A DNA stretch of 6,227 nucleotides from contig JASHVX010000085.1 of NCBI GenBank assembly GCA_030044375.1, positions 1-6,227 of the forward strand. The letters run 5' to 3'. This DNA comes from Nitrososphaerales archaeon. Its GTDB lineage: Archaea > Thermoproteota > Nitrososphaeria > Nitrososphaerales > Gagatemarchaeaceae. Shown here piece by piece: positions 1 through 5,317 of the stretch. The notes under the pieces were generated by a model. It saw nothing but the letters and a program-made list of their open reading frames with translations. It was not told the DNA's origin and made no database searches. Each line of letters opens with the position of its first letter. Position 1 is the first letter of the stretch. The position numbers and the translations under genes were made by a program.

Positions 1-342
1 AGAGAGGAGGTCGCGCTCAAGGTCGAGAGAGACCCCGACCTGTTTCTAGTCGCAGAGGACGGTGGAAGGATAGTAGGCTCGGCCATGGGAGCCTGGGACG
101 GAAGGAGAGGGTGGATATACCATCTCGGCGTCCTGCCGACGTACCAAAGGAAAGGCGTTGCGACAGCCCTCGTCAGGGAAATCGAGTCGAGGATGTCGCA
201 GAAAGGAGTCCTCAAAGTCAACGCGATAGTCTTCAGTGACAACGAGAGGTCGCTCAGCTTCTTCAAGAGGTCCGGATATGTTGCTGACCGCAGGTCAATC
301 ATCCACGGGAAGATGCTGGAGCCCGATAGGAACGGTGGCTGA
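1..342 (+). CDS. GNAT-family N-acetyltransferase, 5'-truncated by the window
   Basis: The reading frame is open from base 1, so the true start lies upstream; the ATG at 85 is internal, because the residues before it (LFLVAEDGGRIVGSAMGAW) already form the GNAT beta2-beta3 hairpin. 113 residues are visible, and with a family length near 145 about 30-40 N-terminal residues are missing. The acetyl-CoA pyrophosphate-binding motif A follows: YHLGVLPTYQRKGVATALV, with the QRKGVA turn matching Q/RxxGxG/A. After it come the beta5 strand (KVNAIVFSDNERS) and the family-typical SFFKRSGYV segment. Such enzymes transfer acetyl from acetyl-CoA to an amine, often a protein N-terminus (RimI type), small molecule or antibiotic; the substrate cannot be read from the sequence. 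It converges on the methyltransferase gene with 45 nt between stops and no clear T-rich terminator. Confidence 0.85.
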   Translation, partial: REEVALKVERDPDLFLVAEDGGRIVGSAMGAWDGRRGWIYHLGVLPTYQRKGVATALVREIESRMSQKGVLKVNAIVFSDNERSLSFFKRSGYVADRRSIIHGKMLEPDRNGG

Positions 343-387
343 ATGACTCGGCTCGGCTCTGGGACTGTCGCGGGGCGCAACCGTACG

Positions 388-870
388 TTAGACCCAACGC
401 CTGACCCTGCTACAATACTGGACGTAGGAGTCAGCAAAGGCCTTGCGTAGCTGCTTCTCCTCCACCGGGATCACAACCTGGTCGACATAGAACACCACGG
501 CGACAAGTAGAAGGATCGACCAAACAAATGGGAATGCCACGGATATGCCTCCGAAGAACAGGAAGAGGCCGAGATACATTGGGTTGCGAGTGACCCGATA
601 CGGCCCCCAGTCCACCAGTCTTGAAGCGGCTTCGTAGGGCACGGTGGTTGTGTGCACTTTGCGAAAGATCCACTGCGCCCATATGACGAGGACGGCCCCG
701 ACCGTCAGCATCACGACCCCTAGGACCTGGGCACCCTCAAACCATATCGACGAGCCAAGGGTGATCGGGACCGCGAGCTGTACCCCTATTCCAACCATGT
801 ATGCGCCTACGAACACCCATGGAACCGGGATGTGCAGAGAGGAGCGAGCCATGTTCGTATCGTCGTCCAC
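388..870 (-). CDS. Integral-membrane methyltransferase, ICMT / phospholipid methyltransferase family
   Basis: The 160-residue protein has about four hydrophobic segments (roughly residues 17-38, 46-68, 98-115, 117-134) and the family's two signatures: GPYRVTRNPMYLG at 89-101 and a C-terminal PVEEKQLRKAF...Y..Y...VRRW block at 135-159, with the paired Glu137-Glu138. In this family the C-terminal half binds S-adenosylmethionine at the membrane face. Known members methylate prenylcysteine carboxylates, phosphatidylethanolamine or other lipophilic acceptors; the acceptor here is unknown. The longest form starts at GTG (870). An in-frame ATG at 852 (residue 7) is an equally credible start, and neither has a Shine-Dalgarno. 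A TATA-like box at 902-909 would put transcription near 880, compatible with both. Composition is odd: 62 of 120 bases GC in 481-600, and Arg codons are mostly CGN (6 of 9), unlike the AGG-rich neighbours, which suggests acquisition by transfer. Confidence 0.85.
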   Translation of the reverse strand: MDDDTNMARSSLHIPVPWVFVGAYMVGIGVQLAVPITLGSSIWFEGAQVLGVVMLTVGAVLVIWAQWIFRKVHTTTVPYEAASRLVDWGPYRVTRNPMYLGLFLFFGGISVAFPFVWSILLLVAVVFYVDQVVIPVEEKQLRKAFADSYVQYCSRVRRWV

Positions 871-901
871 GAGGTTGTCGGCCTCGCATCGCCCTCTTCC
901 G

Positions 902-909
902 TATTAAAG
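902..909 (-). promoter_or_regulatory. Candidate TATA box for the membrane methyltransferase gene
   Basis: Read on the minus strand this is CTTTAATA, an AT-rich island within GC-rich DNA. An archaeal TATA element centred here predicts a transcript start near 880, giving a leader of about 10 nt to the GTG at 870 or about 28 nt to the ATG at 852. On the plus strand the same bases read TATTAAAG, so they might also serve the rightward genes, but that would leave a leader of about 70 nt. Visual call only. Confidence 0.4.
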
Positions 910-968
910 AGGGTCTGGGTCGCTCCGGCCTCCGGCACCGCGATGAGCCGAGCAAGGTCAGAGAGAGT

Positions 969-977
969 CTTTTTCTA
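969..977 (+). promoter_or_regulatory. Weak candidate TATA-like box ahead of the acyl-CoA gene cluster
   Basis: The sequence CTTTTTCTA is the only T-rich stretch close to the ATG at 1000. Its centre lies about 27 nt upstream of that ATG, which is the archaeal spacing for a leaderless transcript, and there is no Shine-Dalgarno before the ATG. It is a poor TATA match, so the call rests mostly on position. Confidence 0.3.
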
Positions 978-999
978 CGCTATCCAGACGACTCGGCCC

Positions 1000-1776
1000 A
1001 TGGACTACGGCACGATCGCCCGGACGACCGAGGGGCCGATCGGCATCATTACACTCAACAGGCCCGAGGCGCTTAACGCCCTCAACACGCAGATGGTCAA
1101 GGAGCTGATCTCGGCGTTGACCAGTTTCGAGGCCGACGACTCTGTCAGGTGCGTGGTGATCGCGGGGAGCGAGAGGGCGTTCTCGGCCGGAGCGGACATC
1201 AAGGAGATGGCGGAGATGACGGCCGTCCAGATGGCCATGACAGGCCACTTCTTCCCTCTCTGGGACAAGGTCGGGAGATTCCCCAAGCCTATAGTCGGGG
1301 CCCTGAGCGGCTTCGTCCTCGGGGGCGGCCTTGAGCTGGCTATGAGCTGCGACGTCCTCGTCGCGTCGGAGACGACCCAGCTGGGCCAGCCCGAGATCGA
1401 CATCGGCGTCATGCCTGGGGGCGGCGGGACCCAGAGGCTGACCCGGACCGTGGGCAAGTACAAGGCGATGGAGATGATACTCACAGGAAGGAGGATAGGC
1501 GCGGAGGAGGCGAAGACGCTGGGGCTGGTGAGCCGGGTGGTCCCGAAGGAGGCCTTCCTCTCCGAGGCGAAGAAGGTGGCGTCAGAGATCGCCTCGAAGT
1601 CGCCTGTCGCCGTGAGGCAGGCTAAGATGGCCGTGAACAAGGCGCTGGAGATGGGGCTGGCGGACGGGCTCGACTTCGAGAGGGAGCTCTTCTACCTCCT
1701 GTTCGCGTCCGAGGACAAGACGGAAGGGATGAAGGCGTTCATGGAGAAGAGGAAGCCGGAGTTCAGTGGGAGGTAG
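1000..1776 (+). CDS. Enoyl-CoA hydratase (crotonase family, PaaF-like)
   Basis: Predicted to hydrate a trans-2-enoyl-CoA to the 3-hydroxyacyl-CoA in the cytoplasm. The 258-residue length is typical of crotonases. Visible landmarks are the substrate-pocket LNRPEALNALN (19-29), the first oxyanion-hole strand FSAGADIKEM (61-70), the second oxyanion loop GGG (108-110), and both catalytic acids of true hydratases: Glu112 in GGLELAMSCD and Glu132 in GQPEIDIGVMPG. The GGGGTQRLTR motif (140-149) and the C-terminal F.EKRKPEF.GR are also family-typical. ATG at 1000 is chosen because the open frame upstream (from 832) has no crotonase similarity and runs into the divergent methyltransferase gene. It is the first gene of the cluster; its TAG is 3 nt before the next start, so the two are surely co-transcribed. 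The closest named relatives I recognise are PaaF and short-chain crotonase; chain-length or aromatic specificity is not decided by the motifs. Confidence 0.92.
   Translation: MDYGTIARTTEGPIGIITLNRPEALNALNTQMVKELISALTSFEADDSVRCVVIAGSERAFSAGADIKEMAEMTAVQMAMTGHFFPLWDKVGRFPKPIVGALSGFVLGGGLELAMSCDVLVASETTQLGQPEIDIGVMPGGGGTQRLTRTVGKYKAMEMILTGRRIGAEEAKTLGLVSRVVPKEAFLSEAKKVASEIASKSPVAVRQAKMAVNKALEMGLADGLDFERELFYLLFASEDKTEGMKAFMEKRKPEFSGR
1768..1774 (+). promoter_or_regulatory. Strong Shine-Dalgarno (GGGAGGT) fixing a TTG start
   Basis: GGGAGGT lies in the last codons and stop of the hydratase gene, five bases before the TTG at 1780. It matches the anti-Shine-Dalgarno end of 16S rRNA well and is the best ribosome-binding site in the window. 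It supports TTG as the real start of the next gene and implies translational coupling, while the promoter-proximal genes show no such site. Confidence 0.75.
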
Positions 1777-1779
1777 GCG

Positions 1780-2574
1780 TTGGACCTCGAGACCGTGAAG
1801 ACGGCGTCGGCCAACGGCGTCTTCTGGATCACGTTCAACAGGCCCGAGAAGCTCAACGCCTTCAACGAGCAGATGGGCAACGACCTGCAGGAGGCGCTGA
1901 AGGAAGGAGAGAGGAACCCGGAGGCGAGGTGCCTGGTCCTTACGGGCGAGGGCCGCGCCTTCTCGGTCGGGGAGGACCTCAACTCCAACAGGGCGACCTA
2001 CGACGGCGGGAAGCCCATGATGCTAGGCGAGGTGCTCAAGAGGAAGTACAACCCCATAGTGCAGCGCATCAGGAGGATGGAGAAGCCAGTCCTCGCCGGC
2101 ATAAACGGCGTGACGGCAGGGGCCGGCCTCGGCCTCGCCCTTGCATGCGACCTCAGAGCGGCATCCGACAAGGCCACCTTCCACGAGGCCTTCATCAAGG
2201 TCGGGCTCGCCCCCGACTCTGGGACGAGCTTCTGGCTCACGAGGATACTCGGCCTGGCGAAGGCGATGGAGGTGGGCATGCTCGGGGAACCGATCGACGC
2301 AGCCATGGCCATGAACCTGGGCTTGGTGAACTGGGTCTTCAAGGAGGACGAGTTCAAGGTCCAGCTGACGAAGATAGCGGAGAGGCTGGCCAGGGGGCCG
2401 ACCAGAGCCCTCGGCCTGACCAAGCGGGCCCTGAACAGGGCCATAGTCGTAGACATGGACTCCGCGCTCGAATACGAGGCGTATCTCCAGGACGTGGCAG
2501 GGCGGACGAAGGACCACGTAGAAGGAGTCAGGGCCTTCTTCGAGAAGAGAGAAGCGAGCTTCTCGGGCCAGTGA
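1780..2574 (+). CDS. paaG: PaaG-like 2-(1,2-epoxy-1,2-dihydrophenyl)acetyl-CoA isomerase / crotonase-fold isomerase
   Basis: A 264-residue crotonase-fold protein, second in the cluster. It resembles bacterial PaaG, which isomerises ring-1,2-epoxyphenylacetyl-CoA to oxepin-CoA and can also shift double bonds in later intermediates. Shared features recalled from E. coli PaaG are LNRPE/LN.FN near the start, GEDLN (64-68; PaaG has GQDLN), YNP at 90-92, the KPV...NGV.AGAG.. loop (102-116), KVGLAPD (140-146) and the tail AGRTKDHVEGVRAFFEKR (240-257). Both hydratase glutamates are replaced (Gly118 and the residue before the KVGLAPD strand), while Asp146, the acid conserved in PaaG-type isomerases, is kept. 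Oddly, PDSGTSFW replaces the usual PDCGGTW, and the oxyanion strand has FSVGED rather than F.AG.D. Start is TTG at 1780, supported by the GGGAGGT before it; the next in-frame ATG (residue 32) would delete the first beta strands. A generic enoyl-CoA isomerase is the alternative. Confidence 0.82.
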   Translation: MDLETVKTASANGVFWITFNRPEKLNAFNEQMGNDLQEALKEGERNPEARCLVLTGEGRAFSVGEDLNSNRATYDGGKPMMLGEVLKRKYNPIVQRIRRMEKPVLAGINGVTAGAGLGLALACDLRAASDKATFHEAFIKVGLAPDSGTSFWLTRILGLAKAMEVGMLGEPIDAAMAMNLGLVNWVFKEDEFKVQLTKIAERLARGPTRALGLTKRALNRAIVVDMDSALEYEAYLQDVAGRTKDHVEGVRAFFEKREASFSGQ

Positions 2575-2623
2575 AGGGCGGCCTTCAGCAAAGAAGAAAA
2601 GCGCCCTAACAGCGAGCGGAGTC

Positions 2624-3823
2624 ATGGCTGAGCAGGCGGTCGTCGTGGACGCGGTGCGGACGCCGATGGGAAGGTACGGCGGAAACCTGAGGTCGGTGAG
2701 GCCGGACGACATGGCCGCCCACGTGATCAAGGGGGTGATCTCGCGGTCGAAGCTGGACCCTGCGGCGATAGACGACGTCTACTTCGGGTGCTCGAACCAG
2801 GCTGGAGAGGACAACAGGAACGTCGCGAGGATGGCGACCCTCATCGCTGGCGTCCCCCACAGCGTCCCTGGAGCCACGGTCAACAGGCTCTGCGCCTCCG
2901 GCCTGGAGGCGCTCAACTCCGCCGCGCGGGTCGTCTGGGCCTGCGAGGGGAAGGTCCTGATAGCAGGGGGCGTGGAGAGCATGACTCGCGCGCCGCTGGT
3001 CGCCCTCAAGCCCGAGGCTGCGTTCAGGCGCGGGGAGGTCTCGCTGGTCGACACCACGATAGGATGGAGGTTCGTCAACCCTGCCTTCCCGACCGAGTAC
3101 CCGCCGATATCCATGGGAGAGACCGCTGAGAACCTCGCGAAGAGGTACGAGATCGGCCGCTCTTCCCAGGACGAGTTCGCGCTGAAGAGCCATAGGAAGG
3201 CGGTCGAGGCGGCGGGCTCGGGGAGGTTCAAGGACGAGATCCTGCCGATACGGACGCCGGAGAGCCCGGAGGGCGTGGCCGCGGACGAGGGGCCGAGGCC
3301 CGACACCTCGATGGAGAAGCTGGCCAGGCTGAAGCCGTCCTTCAGGCAAGGCGGCACCGTGACGGCCGGCAACTCGTCGGGCATCACGGACGGGGCGGCC
3401 GCCCTCCTCGTCATGTCGCAGGGCGAGGCCGACAGGCTGTCGGCGAGGCCGATGGCGAGGATCATGGGGTCGGCGACGGCCGGCGTGCACCCAAGCTACA
3501 TGGGACTGGGCCCGGTGGAGGCGACCAAGAAGCTCCTATCGAGGCTGGGGATGGGGCTCGACGAGTTCGGCGTCATAGAGATCAACGAGGCGTTCGCGGC
3601 GCAGGTCCTCGCGTGCGCCGCGGAGAACCCAGGCTTCGAGCTCGGGAGGCTCAACCCCAACGGAGGGGCGATAGCCCTCGGCCATCCTCTGGGATGCAGC
3701 GGGGCCCGGCTCGCCACGACGCTCGTCCACCAGATGAAGCGGACAGGGACAAGGTACGGGCTGGTGACGATGTGCGTGGGCGTCGGGCAGGGAGTCTCGA
3801 CGGCCTTCGAGCTCGTGAAGTAA
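2624..3823 (+). CDS. paaJ: Acetyl-CoA acyltransferase (thiolase), PaaJ/PcaF-like 3-oxoadipyl-CoA thiolase
   Basis: A full-length (399 aa) degradative-type thiolase, expected to cleave a 3-oxoacyl-CoA with CoA to acetyl-CoA plus a shortened acyl-CoA. The nucleophilic Cys90 sits in VNRLCASGLEAL, Asn321 in INEAFAAQ, His354 in GGAIALGHPLGCSGAR and the acid/base Cys384 in MCVGVGQG, so all catalytic residues are present. Two signatures point to the 3-oxoadipyl-CoA branch: DTTIGWRFVNP (143-153), which I recognise from E. coli PaaJ, and CVGVGQG, where acetoacetyl-CoA thiolases usually have C.GGGQG. Unlike archaeal DUF35-associated thiolase-like proteins, it keeps both cysteines and has no zinc-finger partner next door. 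It starts 50 nt after the isomerase stop with only a weak GGAG two bases from the ATG. Succinyl-CoA plus acetyl-CoA would be the products if the substrate is 3-oxoadipyl-CoA; acetoacetyl-CoA thiolysis cannot be excluded. Confidence 0.9.
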   Translation: MAEQAVVVDAVRTPMGRYGGNLRSVRPDDMAAHVIKGVISRSKLDPAAIDDVYFGCSNQAGEDNRNVARMATLIAGVPHSVPGATVNRLCASGLEALNSAARVVWACEGKVLIAGGVESMTRAPLVALKPEAAFRRGEVSLVDTTIGWRFVNPAFPTEYPPISMGETAENLAKRYEIGRSSQDEFALKSHRKAVEAAGSGRFKDEILPIRTPESPEGVAADEGPRPDTSMEKLARLKPSFRQGGTVTAGNSSGITDGAAALLVMSQGEADRLSARPMARIMGSATAGVHPSYMGLGPVEATKKLLSRLGMGLDEFGVIEINEAFAAQVLACAAENPGFELGRLNPNGGAIALGHPLGCSGARLATTLVHQMKRTGTRYGLVTMCVGVGQGVSTAFELVK

Positions 3824-3835
3824 CAGTTAATTCGC
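3824..3835 (+). promoter_or_regulatory. Candidate TATA-like element ahead of the aldehyde dehydrogenase gene
   Basis: The 33-nt gap after the thiolase gene opens with CAGTTAATTCGC, the only AT-rich run for hundreds of bases. Its centre is about 27 nt before the ATG at 3857, and no Shine-Dalgarno precedes that ATG. This fits an extra, leaderless promoter for the dehydrogenase, though the gene could equally be read through from the cluster upstream. Confidence 0.35.
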
Positions 3836-3856
3836 ACCGAGCCGCGCGCCAAGACC

Positions 3857-5317
3857 ATGCAGGCAGAGGCCCCACAGGCCTATCAGATGTTCGTCGGAGG
3901 CGCCTGGGTCCCGTCCCACTCCGCGAGGAACTATCCGGTCTACAATCCGGCGACCGGGAACGTGCTCGCCAGGGTGCCGAAGGGGGACACCGAGGACGCG
4001 AAGGCCGCAGTGGACGCGGCCAAGAGGGCCTTCGAGGACCCTGCCTGGAGGTCGATCGACCCGAGCAAGCGGGGAAGGGTCCTGTACAAGGTCTCGCAGA
4101 CTCTGAGGGAGAGGCTCGCCGACTTCGCGAAGCTGGAGACGACGAACAACGGGAAGCCGCTGGGCCAGGCGAAGGGCGACGTGGCCATGGCCGCGAGGCA
4201 CTTCGAGTTCTTCGCCGGACTTGCCGACAAGATTCAGGGATACACGATACCGGTGCCAGGCAACAGGCTGGACTACACGATCAGGGAGCCGCTGGGAGTG
4301 ACCGCGCACATCGTGCCCTGGAACTACCCCTTGGTGATGGCGGCCAGGAGCATAGCGCCCGCCCTCGCTGCCGGCAACACCGTGGTCGCGAAGCCTGCTT
4401 CCTTCACGCCGCTGACCCTGCTGAGGTTCGCGGAGGTCTGCAAGGAGTCTGGCCTGCCCGACGGCGTGGTCAACGTGGTCACTGGCGGCGGCAACGAGGT
4501 GGGCGGCGCCCTCGCGAGCCACCCCGACGTCAAGCACGTCGCACTGACAGGCTCCGTGGAGACAGGAGTCAACGTGATGGGGCTAGCGTCGCACAACCTC
4601 ACCAGGCTGGCTCTGGAGCTGGGAGGCAAGAACCCCACGGTCGTGTTCGCCGACGCCGACGTGGAGAAGGCGAGCAGGGGCGTGCTCAACGGGATATTCA
4701 CGAACGCCGGGCAGATGTGCTGGGCCGGCTCGAGGCTGCTGGTGGAAGCAGGAGTAAAGGAGGCGCTGCTGTCCAGGATCGTGGAAGGGGCGAACGCGAT
4801 GCGGCTCGGGAACGGGCTGGAACCCGAGACCACGATGGGGCCGCTGGTCGCCGAGTCTCAGCGCGAGAGGGTCGCAGGGTACGTCGAGGCAGGCGTCGAG
4901 GAAGGGGCCAAGCTCGTCGCGGGAGGGTCGGCTCCCATCGGAGAGAGGCTCGGCTCGGGCTACTTCTACTCGCCCACGGTCCTCGACGGAGTCTCGCCCG
5001 ACATGAAGGTGGCCCGGGACGAGATCTTCGGTCCGGTGCTCTCGGTCAGCGAATTCAAGGCCGAGGCCGACGCCATCTCCTACGCCAACGGGTCAGAGTA
5101 CGGGCTGTGGGCCGGGATATGGACGAGGGACCTGGGGAGGGCCCACAGGGTGGCTTCGAAGCTGGAGTCCGGGATAGTGGGCATAAACGAGGAGCCGGTC
5201 ACCTTCCCGCAGACGCCGTTCGGCGGCTTCAACAAGAGCGGTAACGGCTCGGAGCAGGGGGTCGACGCGGTCCTCTCCTACGTGAGGACGAAGAACGTCT
5301 CGGTCAACCTCGACTAG
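3857..5317 (+). CDS. NAD(P)+-dependent aldehyde dehydrogenase (ALDH superfamily)
   Basis: A complete 486-residue soluble ALDH that oxidises an aldehyde to the acid with NAD(P)+. Landmarks in order: YNPATG (29-34); catalytic-site Asn156 in PWNYPLV; cofactor-binding Lys179 in AKPASFTPL; TGSVETG (231-237); general-base Glu254 in LELGGKNP; nucleophile Cys288 in NAGQMCWAGSR; Glu389 in DEIFGPV; and PFGGFNKSGNGSEQG near the C-terminus. Ser182 stands where many NAD+-specific ALDHs have Glu (KxxE), as in E. coli GabD (KPAS), so use of NADP+ is possible. It does not look like the aldehyde dehydrogenase half of PaaZ, which has a different active-site neighbourhood and a fused MaoC domain. Overall it is closest in style to betaine-aldehyde / semialdehyde dehydrogenases. 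Its position behind the Paa-like genes suggests a pathway semialdehyde as substrate; succinic semialdehyde is another candidate. The 3' end overlaps the convergent adenosyltransferase gene by 14 nt. Confidence 0.92.
   Translation: MQAEAPQAYQMFVGGAWVPSHSARNYPVYNPATGNVLARVPKGDTEDAKAAVDAAKRAFEDPAWRSIDPSKRGRVLYKVSQTLRERLADFAKLETTNNGKPLGQAKGDVAMAARHFEFFAGLADKIQGYTIPVPGNRLDYTIREPLGVTAHIVPWNYPLVMAARSIAPALAAGNTVVAKPASFTPLTLLRFAEVCKESGLPDGVVNVVTGGGNEVGGALASHPDVKHVALTGSVETGVNVMGLASHNLTRLALELGGKNPTVVFADADVEKASRGVLNGIFTNAGQMCWAGSRLLVEAGVKEALLSRIVEGANAMRLGNGLEPETTMGPLVAESQRERVAGYVEAGVEEGAKLVAGGSAPIGERLGSGYFYSPTVLDGVSPDMKVARDEIFGPVLSVSEFKAEADAISYANGSEYGLWAGIWTRDLGRAHRVASKLESGIVGINEEPVTFPQTPFGGFNKSGNGSEQGVDAVLSYVRTKNVSVNLD

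Noticed and set aside
343..453. Short open frame starting with ATG right after the GNAT stop
   Set aside because: About 36 codons, no family resemblance, and most of it is antisense to the conserved C-terminal part of the methyltransferase gene.
832..999. 56-residue N-terminal extension of the enoyl-CoA hydratase frame
   Set aside because: The crotonase fold begins right after the ATG at 1000. The extension resembles nothing in the family and would overlap the divergent methyltransferase start and its promoter.
2575..2607. Inverted repeat AGGGCG ... CGCCCT between the isomerase and thiolase genes
   Set aside because: Only six base pairs with a 21-nt loop and no following T-run, within a region where the genes appear co-transcribed; it is too weak to call a terminator or regulatory hairpin.
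2606..3490. A 294-codon open frame on the minus strand antisense to the thiolase gene
   Set aside because: It is Arg/His/Pro-rich with no motif and lies opposite a gene whose catalytic residues are all intact. It is best explained as a composition shadow.
3613..5244. A 543-codon open frame on the plus strand overlapping the thiolase end and most of the aldehyde dehydrogenase gene
   Set aside because: It is in a shifted frame of two well-supported genes; its translation is low-complexity, rich in Arg, Gly and Gln, with no recognisable domain. High GC makes such stop-poor shadow frames common.
1000..5317. Reading the cluster as part of the 3-hydroxypropionate/4-hydroxybutyrate carbon-fixation cycle
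   Set aside because: Hydratase, thiolase and a semialdehyde dehydrogenase would fit, but the PaaG-like isomerase and the PaaJ-type thiolase motifs fit ring or dicarboxylate degradation better, and no cycle-specific enzyme such as 4-hydroxybutyryl-CoA dehydratase is present. It is kept as an alternative, not the main call.
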